64,000 bases of DNA from Symbiodinium natans. Its lineage: Eukaryota; Sar; Dinophyceae; Suessiales; Symbiodiniaceae. Under the pieces are notes generated by a model, which was given only the letters and a program-made list of their open reading frames with translations, was not told the DNA's origin and searched no databases. Positions 18,932 through 29,107 of the stretch are shown in pieces. Position 1 is the first letter of the stretch. The number at the start of each line of letters is the position of its first letter. The stretch covers positions 349,167 to 413,166 of the forward strand of contig CAJNDS010000147.1 of NCBI GenBank assembly GCA_905221605.1. The letters run 5' to 3'. The translations under genes and the position numbers were made by a program.

Positions 18932-19443
18932 CGGATGGTTCGGGGCAATGGGGCCACACACTCTTCACCCTCAACCCTGGGGTTCAGGCTTCGTTCAAGT
19001 TCGTGTGCCTCTTGAAAGGCTAGCCTCGCTACCAATAGGGCTGTGAGTGAGGGCTGGCCGGCTATCGGTGTCACTACGTACTAAAACCCCAAACCCTGCA
19101 CCTCTCGCCCTTTGCGAAAGTTGGGGGATTGTTTGTCTATGACCAGTCAAGCATGTTGCAGAAAAAGAGCCGGCTTCTGAGGCTTGACGGGGCCAACCAC
19201 TACAATTCCGAAACCCCAAAACATCCTAAAACGCTAAGCCCTGAAACCCTAAAAACCTAAAACCCGAGTTCCGAAACCCTAAACCCCAAACCCCAAACCC
19301 TAAACCCTAAATCCTAAACCCTAAACACCCTAAACCCTAAAACCCTAAAAACCCTAAAACCCGAGTGCGAGCCAGCCCCCAGGTGCCGATCCAGTTGCTC
19401 TCCGACAAATACGTCTCGGACGTCTACGAGGCTCTTCGGTGTT
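18932..19443 (+). other. Three exon-like islands
   Basis: 18,932-19,023 reads DGSGQWGHTLFTLNPGVQAS and ends near AAAG|GCTAGC; 19,106-19,210 reads FAKVGGLFVYDQSSMLQKKS and RLLRLDGANHYN; 19,382-19,443 reads VPIQLLSDKYVSDVYEALRC then stop, after CCCCCAG. The composition is convincing but no family is recognised, and all three lie within the proposed S1 intron. Confidence 0.3.
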
Positions 19444-19458
19444 GACGTTTGGGCTTAC

Positions 19459-19587
19459 GCAAAGGCTCCAACGTAGCACCTTCTGGGTGGTTTAGGGTTT
19501 AGGGTTTAGGGTTTAGGGTTTAGGGTTAGTATGCTAGAATCCCCTACAACTAAACCAAAAAAGGAACTACGTTGGAGCCTTCAGGTA
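19459..19587 (+). mobile_element. Family B hairpin with telomeric array at its apex
   Basis: The left arm (AAAGGCTCCAACGTAGCACC) and right arm (GGAACTACGTTGGAGCCTTC) are intact. Five to six TTTAGGG units (19,491-19,527) lie at the centre between them. Confidence 0.85.
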
Positions 19588-20382
19588 GTGAGCCATGAAC
19601 CTGAACCCAAGAAGCCAACCTACCTCCGTGAATAGATGAGTGTCTCTCTCTCTCTCTGTCTCCGTCTCTGGCCCTCTCGGGTGCTCCCTCTCACTCTCTC
19701 ACTCTCTGTTTCTGGGAGTGTGGTAGCTAGTGGTGCGGAACTTGCTTTGTTTGATGTATAGGGGGTGTTGAACCAGTTGTTCTGGAATCAGGTACCCTGC
19801 ACACCCTAGATTTTTGAGGATTAAACAGCATGAACTTCCTGTGCATGGGCCACGGATCATAAGTATAGAGTGGGGTCCCTTGCGAGTGGAGTCAAACTCA
19901 AAAATGCCTTCAAACAAACAAACAAACAACTGCAGTCCAGACGCTGCAACCTTCCATGCTCTAAACCATAAACCTTAAAACGTCTCTCAGAGCGGCTCGG
20001 GTTTAGGGCTTAGACTCAAGGGAGGGTTTTTAGCTGCCAAAAAGCTGCATAGTGCTGACGAAGACCTGCTTGCGTGGTAGGTCCCCTTCCCGAACCAAGC
20101 CCCAAACCCCGCCTAAGGCTTTGCAAAGATGCAGACTGAGAGAAGGATAGGGTTTGAGGGCTTATAGGGTTTAGGGTTTATGTAGGGTTTAGGTTTCCCT
20201 AAACCCTAAACCCTAAACCCTAAACCCTAAACCCTAAACCCTAAGGTTTGTCTAGGGCTTAGGGGTTAGGGATTTTACGTGTTAGGGTGACCAAGTCGCC
20301 CGAAACAGTCCTCAAGCCTGAGCCCTCAAAGGGTTTTCAACGCACGAGCCGAGCCCCATCCCAACCACAAGTTCAAGACCTT

Positions 20383-20492
20383 CCTAAACCCTAAACCCTA
20401 AACCCTAAACCTTAAACCCTACACCCTAAACCCTACACCCTAAACCCTAAACCCTAAACCCCAAACCCTCAACCCTAAACCCTAAACCCTAA
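20383..20492. repeat. Interstitial telomeric array (CCCTAAA, CCCTACA variants)
   Basis: About 15 units, including two CCCTACA variants. It precedes an island at 20,495-20,582 reading DVFPVVFLGAQEIMPGQKVA that ends at a family A hairpin. Confidence 0.85.
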
Positions 20493-20583
20493 CGACGACG
20501 TCTTCCCGGTTGTTTTTCTGGGGGCCCAGGAGATCATGCCGGGTCAGAAAGTCGCTGTGTGGGTAGAGGAGGCCGGGGCCCAT

Positions 20584-20672
20584 CTTGGGATGTTCCCCCC
20601 TTGTATTCGCAGTCCTTAGTAGGGATTATAGTCGCGGGGGGGGGGGTGGGGGAGTATAATCCCTGTTAAGGA
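20584..20672 (+). mobile_element. Family A hairpin truncated by telomeric repeats
   Basis: The left arm CTTGGGATGTTCCCCCC and the start of the right arm (CCCTGTTAAGGACGG) are present, but the GGGGGAACATCCCAAG end is missing and replaced by TTTAGGG units. A G-rich tract sits at the apex. Confidence 0.75.
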
Positions 20673-20785
20673 CGGTTTAGGGTTTAGGGTTTGGGGTTTG
20701 GGTTTGGGGGTTTGGGGTTTAGGGTTAGGTTTTAGGGTTTAGGTTTAGTTTATAGGGTTTAGGGGGTTTAGGGGTTTGGGGTTTA

Positions 20786-20818
20786 GGTTTTTTTTTTTTT
20801 TTTGGGGGGGGGGGGGGG
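20786..20818. repeat. T(n)G(n) tract
   Basis: T18 passes straight into G14. Confidence 0.9.
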
Positions 20819-20880
20819 CTGGCAGGCCCAGGTCCCTTCTTGAGCGTTTGAAGCAGAGGGCCTAGACCTGTTTTCGTCAG

Positions 20881-21271
20881 GTGAAGTCGAACGGGCAGCT
20901 GTGCCTGACCATGTTGCCAAAGTACTTGCGAATCTTGGGCCAACCTAATGTGCCTCGCAAGGCCTTTGTGATGTGTTTTTTTTTGTGCTCGCTTATTGGG
21001 TTTAAACAGGATCAGTTTTGGGAACAACTTCCAGAGGGTTTGAAGGGCCATCCTAGGCACCTCTGCATGTGAAGGGGTGAGGGTGGACATGCTTGCGGAC
21101 GTGTCAAAGAGTCAAAAGAGTCGATGATGGCACGCGCCACTTGTCGTTGTTACTGCGCATGTTCTTGTGGTTGCCATGGTCGCCGTTCGCATGCACATGG
21201 CATAAAGTTAGCCACTCCCAGCCGAAGCACAAGCATGTTTCCTTCATCTTGCCATTTTTCGCAGCCGACAT
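20881..21271. CDS. Coding-like pair of open frames, strand uncertain
   Basis: On the plus strand 20,881-21,072 is open after TTTTCGTCAG (LTMLPKYLRILGQPNVPRKA). On the minus strand 21,271-21,104 starts at an ATG (MSAAKNGKMKETCLCFGWEW, stop; 55 residues). Both have protein-like composition. The stretch is telomere-free, unlike its surroundings. Confidence 0.35.
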
Positions 21272-21444
21272 CGGTTGAATTGGCAGCCAGCAATATTTCC
21301 TAGGGTCAACATCTGACCACGGCCGTAGCAGTATGGTGCTGGCATACCTCTGTGGGCAACTGGACCCTCTAATCTAGATCATCTCTACCCTATAATGTCT
21401 ATCCCTCTCAAGGTAACCCTAAACCCGAAACCCTAAACCCTAAG

Positions 21445-21705
21445 GGGACCGTTCATCTCGTCACCCCAAAGGCAGTCCTCACCTTAGGCAAGCACGACAC
21501 GGGCCACCAAGGACAGCCCTCGACCTTGAGACAAGACCTTCTGGCTTTCCGCGCCCTTGCCGAGGACAAGTGGTCCCGCCGGCTGGACTGTGTAAAGCCC
21601 AGGGGGCCTAGACCCTTACTAAACTTTGGGATACTTGTGAATAGTTTTTGGCTTTTGGGTACTATGGTTCCCAAGAAACAGCCAAAAAAACACTTTTTTT
21701 GCTAG
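21445..21705 (+). CDS. 86-codon open frame, candidate exon
   Basis: After CCCTAAG the frame runs VHLVTPKAVLTLGKHDTGHQ, then LRQDLLAFRALAEDKWSRRL, NFGILVNSFWLLGTMVPKK and a TAG at 21,703. No ATG is needed for an internal exon. The product is unrecognised. It lies in the proposed S1 intron, which lowers confidence. Confidence 0.4.
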   Translation, partial: GTVHLVTPKAVLTLGKHDTGHQGQPSTLRQDLLAFRALAEDKWSRRLDCVKPRGPRPLLNFGILVNSFWLLGTMVPKKQPKKHFFC

Positions 21706-21748
21706 GGTTCCAGAATCAGTTTTGTAAGCCCTAAACCTGAAACGCAGA

Positions 21749-21818
21749 ATGCGTGGAGGAGTCTTTTGGGGTACCAGGAAACCTCGATTGTTCCTTGCGG
21801 AGTGGCCCCTGAAAGGTC
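21749..21818 (+). CDS. Candidate exon with GT donor
   Basis: After GAAACGCAG the frame reads NAWRSLLGYQETSIVPCGVA and ends at GAAAG|GTCCCC. Confidence 0.3.
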
Positions 21819-22098
21819 CCCATGAACCCTAAAACCCCAAAACCTAAACCCCGAACCCTAAACCCTAAACCCCATAAACCCAAAAAACCCTTGCCTGGCA
21901 TCCGAGGCTGCCCGGACGCGTTCGCGACCGGAGATATGCCGAGGCGCCAGTTGGTCGAAGTCGGCCAAAGTTTGGGGTTTAGGGTTTGGGGTTTAGGGTT
22001 TAGGGTTTAGGGTTGAGGGTTTAGGGTTTAGGGTTCGGGGTTTAGGTGGTTGTTTAGGGTTGGGGTGCAGGGTTTGGGGCCTAGGTTTGGGGTTTCTT

Positions 22099-22153
22099 GG
22101 GGATTCTAGTATACTACCCCAAGAAAGGTACTACATAGCAGCCTTTGGGTAGG
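22099..22153. mobile_element. Family B half-element joined to telomere-like repeats
   Basis: Only the TTCTAGTATACTACCCC...GGGTAG half is present. Where the other arm should be there is GGTTTGGGGTTTAGG-type sequence. Confidence 0.65.
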
Positions 22154-22180
22154 GTTTAGGGCCTAGCACTAGGCGCTTAG

Positions 22181-22316
22181 GCTTCGCTTGCTGAGGGTGT
22201 GGCTGCTGGAGCAGAGGAGACGCGAGGTCACGCCAGATGTCGCTGTATGGACTGCGAGTGCTGAGAGGTTTGCGCAGTTCAATTGGTGGAACGCCGCCGG
22301 CGCACCAACCCTCAAG
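22181..22316 (+). CDS. Candidate exon, 45 codons
   Basis: After CGCTTAG the frame reads LRLLRVWLLEQRRREVTPDV, then ASAERFAQFNWWNAAG, and ends at AAG|GTCTAG. Overlapping frames are also open, since the stretch is GC-rich. Confidence 0.35.
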
Positions 22317-22501
22317 GTCTAGCGCCCGAAATGTTTGAGTCCCAAAACTGCTAGGGAGCAAGTAAACCCTAAAACCCCAAACCCCCAAAAACCCTTTATA
22401 AACCCTGGGAAGCAACTGAACTGAACCCTGAAACCCTCCAACACCAAAATCCTTTGTGAACCCTGGGAAGCAACTGAACAATAAAGCCCGAACCCTTTAC
22501 G

Positions 22502-22594
22502 AGGACCCAGAGTAGGCCCGTGTTCCCTGTTTCTTTGGGTTTAGGCTCCTTTATGATCCCCTTTAACTCCCTATAGGTTACTCTTGGGTCACCA
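22502..22594. mobile_element. Hairpin element family C, copy
   Basis: GAGGACCCAGAGTAGGCCCG to TATAGGTTACTCTTGGGTC. Confidence 0.7.
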
Positions 22595-23064
22595 TAAACC
22601 CTAAACCCTAAGCCAAAAACTCTATGATGCAACGGACCCCAGCTCACGCACGCTTGGAAAGGCCCTGGTGGAAGTGGCAGTGCCAGGTCAGACGCAGAGG
22701 CAGCGCTGACATTCCCAAGTTCAGGGTTTATGTATTTATAGCGATCCTAAACCCTCATGGTTTGGGGTTTAGGGTTCAGGGTGAAGCCCTAAGCCCGAAA
22801 CCCCACACCCCTACACGGGGGTTTAAGAGTACCTTAGTTGGGACCAGCTATCTAGGCCCCCAGGGTGGGTAACAGGTTCCATTAGCAACCCTTTGGTGCC
22901 TCTACTATTCGTAGGTAGCTCTGGCAGCTTCTTCTCGGGATACTAGTACTAAAATTGGCACCCTAAACCCTAAACCCTAATAGCCCCTAAATCCCAAACC
23001 CTTATAACCCATTCGCAAAAATGGCACGTAAACAGAGAAATGCCTTGGTCCAAGGCCTAAGCCC

Positions 23065-23231
23065 TACCTTGAGAACCCAACAACCTGCCTTTCTTGTAGG
23101 TTCTGATGATTTAGGATTCTTGTATAAACTGCAGTAACCTACAACCAAAGTAGGTTTGGGGTTCAAAAGTAGGTTCTGTTGATGAAACCCCCTTTGTAGG
23201 ATTCTTAGGTAACCTGCAAAAAAGTAGGTTT
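23065..23231 (+). mobile_element. Family D hairpin, composite, likely intronic
   Basis: GAGAACCCAACAACCTGCC on the left; GTAGGTTTGGGGTTC occurs twice on the right, the second ending CTTAAG. An open frame (MARKQRNALVQGLSPTL, 23,019-23,067) precedes it and another (NPKPQSQKSPNPQAALKAKW and on, to about 23,380) follows. With a GA donor at TTGA|GAACCC the two join in frame. Confidence 0.55.
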
Positions 23232-23668
23232 GGGGTTCTTAAGATAACCCCAAACCCCAGAGCCAAAAGAGCCCGAATCCCCAAGCCGCATTAAAGGCCA
23301 AGTGGTTTAGTGAAGAGTCAGCCCAACCCCATCCTTTGAGGTCTCCTGCTGGAGCTTTGAATATCAAAACCCTAAGCCCTATATAGACCCTAAACCCTAA
23401 ACCCTACGCCCTAAACCCTAAGCCCTAAGCCCTAAACCCTAATTCCTAAGCCCTACACCCCAAGCCCTATAGACCCTAAACCCTAAACCCTAAACCCTAA
23501 ACCCTAAACCCCCAAAAAGGGATGCCCCTTTACCACAGCTGTTGGGGACCTAGAGGCCATGAGTCCCTGCACTCAGAGCCATGGAGTTTCCGCACATCGA
23601 CTGTGGCGATCTTCGGGTCCAGACCCTCGAGCCTCTAGGGGTTTAGGGTTTAGGGTTTAGGGTGTAGG

Positions 23669-23955
23669 GCAAGCCCTAAACCCTTCTTTTGGGCACTAAA
23701 TGCACCCTGTGGTTGGGCGTCCGACTCAAGGGGCCATGTTGGGGTGTTGGAGCGGTTGGGTTAAAGTGAGGGTTTAGGGTTTAGGGTTTAGGGCTTAGGG
23801 TTTAGGGTTTAGGGTTTAGGGTTTAGGGTTTAGGGTTTAGGGTTTAGGGTTTAGGGCAAGCCCTAAACCCTTCTTTGGGCACTAAATGAACCCTGTGGTT
23901 GGGCGTCCGACTCAAGGGGCCATGTTGGGGTGTGGAACGGTTGGGTTAAAGTGAG
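23669..23955. repeat. Tandem duplication containing an exon-like island
   Basis: A ~100-bp block starting GGGCAAGCCCTAAACCCTTC occurs twice, separated by a TTTAGGG array. Copy 1 reads GWASDSRGHVGVLERLG; copy 2 has lost one base (TTGGAG to TGGAA), which shifts the frame. Confidence 0.8.
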
Positions 23956-23990
23956 GGTTTAGGGTTTAGGGTTTAGGGTTCAGGGTTTAG

Positions 23991-24086
23991 GACGAGGGCC
24001 TCCGGTACGCAGAGTCCCGTGAGGTGCCTCACGGGTATACTGCGCGAGCGCGACATGGCAGGACCTGCAACAAGTCGCAACCGAAA
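23991..24086 (+). CDS. Candidate exon, 32 codons
   Basis: The frame reads DEGLRYAESREVPHGYTARA and on to TCNKSQPK, between TTTAGGG on the left and CCCTAAA on the right. Product unknown. Confidence 0.3.
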
Positions 24087-24972
24087 CCCTAAACCCTAAA
24101 CCATAAGAGGGGCGTTTGTATGACCCCAACCCCTACCCAAGAATTCTGCAAGTACACAGCTGCACAGACTACGCCGATTCTATGGGGTCTAGGGTGTAGG
24201 GTTTAGGGTTTAGGGTTTAGGGTTTCCTAGCTGACTTCAGGAGTCGGGGTTCAAAAGACAGGGTTCAGGGTTTACGGAGGCATCATGACCCTGCCAATCG
24301 CGCCATTCAAGCCTGCAAACCTCCCGAGGGCGGTACTAGTAGGCAGACAAAAGCATGTCATTATTTATTTCATTGATAAAGAAAGTAGATATAAATGAGT
24401 AAGTACATACATGATAAATAAATAAACATACATATATATATAGAGACACATATATTAATTTATGTTTTCTGTTTTTTGTTCAAAAATATGTTGTTTTTGA
24501 GAGGGGAGGGTTGTGACACTGTGATTCACGGCTTTGGGACTTTGTGGTTGCTTGTTTGGGCGCGTGTGGTGAGGGGGGTCTTGAGGAGCTGACCCCCAAG
24601 CACTAAACCCTAAACCCCAAACTCCAAACCCTAACCCCAAAACCCTAAACCCCAAACCCGAAACCCCAAACCCTAAACCCGAAACCCCAAACCCCAAACC
24701 CTAAACCCTAGACCGTACACCTTGGCAGCCCCTGGAGCTCTCTTGGACTTTTCGAGCTTGCAAGAGAAAATGGAGGCTCCCCACCTGGAGTTCATTGTTT
24801 GGGGTTCCAAAGGCCCTCAGCCCTAAACTCTAATTGAGCCCTAAACCCTAAAACCCTACATAAAACACCCTACAACCCCAGATCACCTTACCAGTGCAAG
24901 ACTACTACTCGGGTTTCGGGGCCTAAACCCTAAACCCTAAGCCCTAGACCCTAAACCCTGAACCCTTGTTAG

Positions 24973-25080
24973 GGTTTAGGGAACAGGAAAAGTGGCCATG
25001 CTCACGCAGGGCCAGGAGATCCGGGTGCGTGTGCTGCAGGCACGCACTGCTCAAATTCATAAAGGGTTTCGGTGCGACCC
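24973..25080 (+). CDS. Candidate exon, weak S1-like sequence
   Basis: The frame reads GKVAMLTQGQEIRVRVLQAR and on to HKGFRCDP. GQEIRVRVL resembles the fourth S1 strand (compare GQEIQ|VRIL at 28,970/29,511). If real, it would argue for several S1 repeats in the gene rather than one 10-kb intron. Confidence 0.3.
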
Positions 25081-25345
25081 TAAACCCTAAACCCTAAACC
25101 CCAAACCCTAAACCCCAAAGATATACGTCTTGCAAGGAGGAGGCTTTGCCTGGGGCAACCTCTTCTGCCCTTGCAGAGAACCTGCACCCCGCCACTGAGC
25201 CACCGAGCCACCCACCCTAAATCCTAAACCCCCCTAAACCCGCCCGCCCCGCCCCTGCCTTAGGAACCCAAAACCTCGGTGTTTTGTAAGTTCTTATGAA
25301 ACAAACCCTTGTAGGATTTCGAGCTTTCCTGGAAGAAATAGGCTT

Positions 25346-25397
25346 TGCCTGAAGGCTTCAAGGTTGTTCCTTTTTGGGGGATTCTGGTATACTGCCT
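25346..25397 (+). mobile_element. Family B half-element
   Basis: GCCTGAAGGCTTC to GGTATACTGCC, then TTAGGGTCTAGTG instead of the second arm. Confidence 0.6.
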
Positions 25398-25431
25398 TAG
25401 GGTCTAGTGTTTACAGGGTTTAGGCCTGCAG

Positions 25432-25835
25432 TTGAATGGGCTGCACGTAGTAAAGTTTGGTAGATTTTTGGAAAGGATGCATCACCTTGTCGAGCTTCGG
25501 CTTTCGCACTCGTGGTTTTTTCTACCTGCAAGGTCCCTTTCTTTTGAGGTGGCGATGATAGGATGACGAGGGGACAGGGACCAACATGTTTTTGTTAAGG
25601 GCAAATGACTCAAAGCCATTCTGGTTCTGAGGCACTTATTTAAAGAAACCAGCCTGCTGCTTAACTCCGTATGAAGCCCAGTCCTCCCCCCGCCCTCCCA
25701 GTCCACGTCCCTAAGCAAATAGAGCCCACAGGTTTTCGGTTGGCGCGGCAGTTAGCGGTCGAGTTTCGCCGGGCCCGCCACACCCTGTCACACTCTAAGA
25801 AATGCAAGCCGTCCGAAACCCTCGACATCATATAA
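25432..25835 (+). other. Two open frames in a telomere-free stretch
   Basis: 25,432-25,567 reads LNGLHVVKFGRFLERMHHLV and on to a stop, after GCCTGCAG. 25,671-25,835 starts at an ATG (MKPSPPPALPVHVPKQ...) and runs 54 codons through FRLARQLAVEFRRARH to a TAA. Neither is recognised. Confidence 0.35.
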
Positions 25836-26000
25836 GTTTCCCTACTTCCCCCCCCTATACCACTCCCCTTGGTTCCCCACTTGAATACGCCTTAATGAGG
25901 CCTACTTATCCTTAAAGAGCGTTAATTTAGGGGGGGAAACCTAGAGGGGAGTGTAGAGTGTAGAGGGGGGGGGGGGGGGGGGTAGTAGGGCCGCCCCTAG

Positions 26001-26105
26001 GTTGAGCTCCGTGCTCAGCGGCTGAGCTTCTCCACCCGCCCGGTACCAGCGCGCATGCGCGCGGCGAGACAGGCCGCATTTGTCAAGAAGAGTTTGGCAT
26101 CTTGG
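26001..26105 (+). CDS. Candidate exon ahead of back-to-back hairpin introns
   Basis: The region after CGCCCCTAG is open in more than one frame. One reads QRLSFSTRPVPARMRAARQA; another reads GETGRICQEEFGIL and stays open through the next two joins if family A (26,106 on) and family D (26,252 on) are removed as GA-AG introns. The GC-rich composition makes frame choice insecure. Confidence 0.35.
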
Positions 26106-26231
26106 GATGTTCCCCCTTATCCTAACCGTCCTTAATGGGGATGATAAGAGGGTGTCCTTAATAGGGGTTATGATAGGGTGTACTATAGTCCCTGTTAAGG
26201 ACTGTCAGTAGAAGGGGGAACATCCCAAGTG
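26101..26231 (+). mobile_element. Family A hairpin, intron candidate
   Basis: CTTGGGATGTTCCCCCTTAT to GTAGAAGGGGGAACATCCCAAG. As an intron it would run GATGTT...CCCAAG. The interior has a duplicated GTCCTTAATAGGGG-type segment. Confidence 0.7.
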
Positions 26232-26251
26232 GCATTGTTTACCATAAGAAC

Positions 26252-26340
26252 CCCAAACCTACTGATTGTAGGTTCTTACTACGAATCCCCTTGTATGATT
26301 TTTAGGAAACCTACAAAAAAGTAGGTTTGGGGTTCTTAAG
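26252..26340 (+). mobile_element. Family D hairpin, intron candidate
   Basis: GAACCCCAAACCTACTG to GTAGGTTTGGGGTTCTTAAG. It starts 20 bp after the family A element ends, so two elements lie almost back to back. Confidence 0.7.
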
Positions 26341-26404
26341 GTAGGGTTCCAAAATTGCCGGCTTTGGGTTGTCAAGGGGCTTCCGTGTAGCTTGTCATTT
26401 TTCT

Positions 26405-26514
26405 CGGGATGTTCCCCCTTATACTAACAGTTCTTAACAGGCATTGTAGTGCCCCCCCCCCCCCCCATTTTAGTCACGATTCGGGACTGGTAGTATAACG
26501 GAGAACATCCCAAG
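26405..26514 (+). mobile_element. Family A hairpin with a C tract at the apex
   Basis: GGGATGTTCCCCCTTATAC to CGGAGAACATCCCAAG, with C15 at the centre. Confidence 0.75.
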
Positions 26515-26817
26515 TTTTAGGACCCATGCTCCCGAGCATGGGCAGGGCTAGACTGTTGCGTGCGGGAGCAAAGCACACGCACACCCGCGCACCCACCCAC
26601 CCACACCCTAAACCCTCAACCCTAGGGTTCTGCTTTTCCCCAAAGCCCTACTAAAGCACCCTAAACCCTAAACCCTAAACCCTAAACCCTAAACCTAAGA
26701 CCTCTAAACCCCCTTGGTACCAACAGGCTGCCGGCTTTCCTCTTTTCCACACCTTGAAGTCGGATCAATGGCTGGCGGCAGAGGTGCAACGCACCACCCG
26801 GTCCGAGGACGGCACGG

Positions 26818-26915
26818 GTAGGGTTTAGGGTTTAGGGTTTAGGGTTTGGGGTTTAGGGTTTAGGGTTTAGGGTTTAGGGTTTAGGGTTCAGGGTTCAGGG
26901 TTCAGGGTTTAGGGT
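26818..26915. repeat. Interstitial telomeric array (TTTAGGG)
   Basis: About 13 units with three TTCAGGG variants together. An island at 26,727-26,817 (LFHTLKSDQWLAAEVQRTTR) lies to its left. Confidence 0.9.
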
Positions 26916-26954
26916 TTGCAGGGTCCCTCGCCCTCCAGCTCGTCTTCCATGTGC

Positions 26955-27058
26955 AATAATTACAAATAGTAATAGTATTCCCTCATGGCCCCTTTATATA
27001 ATGGTACCCTAATATCCCCCAAAACCCTATTCTAATTATTACGGCCCCTATATTAGAG
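26955..27058. mobile_element. Hairpin element family E, copy
   Basis: AATAGTATTCCCTCATGGCC pairs with CTAATTATTACGGCCCCTAT; the element ends TTAGAGTAG. Further family E copies are at 27,465-27,560 (right half after a G tract) and 27,636-27,735. Confidence 0.65.
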
Positions 27059-27061
27059 TAG

Positions 27062-27285
27062 CCCAAAGAGCACCCAGGCAATTGTCACAACAATAGTTTG
27101 TCCATCGGGTTGCGTTGGCTCCCCCAAAACCAAACAAGTACACGACAGCTCCCCGGACCCTGTGACGGCAAGTTCTACGTTCGTAGTATGCGAAGTGCAG
27201 CTATATAGCCTGATTGTGGAAGGCTGCCAACTATCATCTCCCACACACCGTCTGAATCTAAAGCGAGAACCTGCGTATTCCGTTT
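27062..27285 (+). CDS. 74-codon open frame between family E elements
   Basis: The frame reads STQAIVTTIVCPSGCVGSPK and later FVVCEVQLYSLIVEGC, PTHRLNLKREPAYSV, stop. The minus strand is also open here, so the strand is uncertain. No family is recognised. Confidence 0.35.
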
Positions 27286-27307
27286 AGGGTGTATATCAAG
27301 TGCACCT

Positions 27308-27971
27308 GACCTTTTGGGGCCTGAAATGTATGGGGGGCTGATTTGCGGCTTTCTTTGCGACCCGTCTGGACCCAACGAGATGCAAGGGCCAGGAGCCACA
27401 GTGGGGGGGCCTTTTCTTGGGGTAAACTTGCCTCATGAGAAAACTGACAAGAACCGCGGGGGGGGGGGGGGGGTTATTTTGGGGTCGGAATACTTCCCGA
27501 ACATATTTCCTGTATAACCCCCAAACCGTATTTCAATTATTTAGGCCCCATATTGCCCCTTTCACTCCTGTAGGTTGCCTGGGATCTAGGGCAACGGGCA
27601 AGCACACGTCGGGGTCGTGTTTCAATACAATATAGGGCTCGGAATAATTACTAATAATATTCCCTTATGGTCCCTCTAGAATTATCCTATAATGACCCCC
27701 CAAAACCCTGTTCCAATTATGAAGGCCCCTTTGTGAGGCCGTGGGGTGAGTGAAGCGGCTGCAAGTGTGCAAAACATGCTCACTTCGGCGGCCCAAAAAG
27801 CTTATAAATGACACCTGCAACTTTGATCGCTTCTTTGGGGGGTCTCCCAAACCCCAAACCCAAGTTAAAGGGCGTAGCGTTTTGGGGGGGCTCCGGCACG
27901 AGGCTTATCTGTGTGTTCAACATCCCAACATCGCAGACGTGACGGCCGAGGGCCAGGCAGAGGCTTTATAG
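27308..27971 (+). other. Exon-like islands separated by family E elements
   Basis: 27,308-27,464 (EMYGGLICGFLCDPSGPNEM), 27,572-27,635 (GCLGSRATGKHTSGSCFNTI, stop) and 27,735-27,971 (CSLRRPKKLINDTCNFDRFF ... NIADVTAEGQAEAL, stop) alternate with family E copies, as expected if the elements are introns. Unproven. Confidence 0.35.
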
Positions 27972-28211
27972 GGTTTAGGGTTCAGGCAAGTAATCTGACT
28001 GATTGGCTCCCGCCGTCCAGATGCAAAGAAAAAACGGGTTAAGGAATCAGGGTTTAGGATACTCTGAACCCCTCTCGCAAAGTAGTTCCTTTTCCTTTTG
28101 TACGGCTTTGGGGACTTTAACCCTAAACCCTAGCCTGAAGTAGGGCTGCATCGGCGGACTTGCTCAGTTTTTTTGGCTTTGGGGCGCTGCGGTGCTTTTG
28201 GGTCTTATTTG

Positions 28212-28429
28212 GAGGTTCATGGGTGCTTATATCTCCAGTTGTAAGTCTACTTATCATCTACCTAGAGGACTTCGGGGGCTTATAAGTACAGATAGAATCA
28301 CCTGGGGTAAATATTAATAACCCTAACAACCCTAAATTCTAAACCCTAATCCCTCGACCCTATTAGAGTAAACCCTATGATAATCATGCCCTATGATAAT
28401 TGGGGTTATAAGGAACCTGAACCTCCAAG
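28212..28429 (+). mobile_element. Family H hairpin, intron candidate
   Basis: It starts GAGGTTCATGGGTGCTTATA and ends GAACCTGAACCTCCAAG. The left flank is open (AFGSYL) and the right flank reads SLGSKTYYELYGFWALWAEF. GA and AG sit at its ends, as in family D. Confidence 0.6.
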
Positions 28430-28809
28430 TAGGGTCTTTGGGCTCGAAGACGTACTATGAGCTTTACGGTTTTTGGGCTCTGTGGGCCGAATTCTTTGGG
28501 GTTGAGAGGGGTTGTGGGGTTTAGGGTTTCGGGTTTAGGGTTTAGGTTTGTGGGGTTTGGGGTTTGGGGTTTGCTGTCTTGTGAACATCATGAGATGGAG
28601 CGAAGTGGGTCGAGTCTTTGGTTCCGGCAGATATCTCGTAGAGCCAGGATGCAAAAAATGTGTTAGAGTTTAGGGTTCAGGGTTTAGGGTTTAGGTTCAG
28701 GGTCTTTCAGGGTTTAGGGCTTAGAGCTTGGGGCTTCTGTGAGAAGTTGCATTTGGTCCAAGCCTAGGGGTTTTTAGGGTTTCGGTTTTAGGGTTTGGGG
28801 GTTTCTCTA

Positions 28810-29086
28810 CCCTAAACCCTAAACCCTAAACCCTAAACCCTAAACCCTAAACCCTAAACCCTAAACCCTAAACCCTAAACCCTAAGACTGAGAAGGTGCA
28901 CGTGTCCAAGATGTCCGACACGCCAGTGGAGGATGCCGCCGAGGTCGTGGAAGTGGGTCAGGAGATCCAGGTGCCTAGGCCCGGAACCCATAAGCCCCTA
29001 AAACCCTGGGTTTAGGGTTTAGGGTTTAGGGTTTAGGGTTTAGGGTTTAGGGTTTAGGGTTTAGGGTTTAGGGTTTAGGGTTTAGA
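28810..29086. repeat. Facing telomeric arrays around S1 exon 2
   Basis: CCCTAAA units at 28,810-28,884 and TTTAGGG units at 29,008-29,086 bracket the S1 exon at 28,896-28,970. Confidence 0.95.
28896..28970 (+). CDS. S1 RNA-binding domain, exon 2 of 3
   Basis: The 25 codons begin VHVSKMSDTPVEDA and end EVGQEIQ, matching the S1 region after DGL: the helix-containing loop and the start of strand 4. The acceptor is GAGAAG and the donor CAG|GTGCCT. Joining to 29,511 gives GQEIQ|VRILNVD, again in phase 0. This is one of the firmest coding calls in the window. Confidence 0.75.
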
Positions 29087-29107
29087 CGCCAAAACGGACC
29101 CTAAACC

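Larger units (their letters stand above)
18528..28895 (+). other. Proposed 10.4-kb intron inside the S1 domain
   Basis: If the S1 exons at 18,486 and 28,896 are consecutive, this is one GC-AG intron. It contains telomeric arrays, hairpins of families A, B, C, D, E, G and H, and poly-G tracts. The alternative is that the two exons belong to different S1 repeats of one protein, in which case some islands inside are real exons. Confidence 0.35.

Noticed and set aside
18498-19023. Poly-glycine frames
   Set aside because: Produced by the two poly-G tracts; only the S1 segment at 18,486-18,527 has family support.
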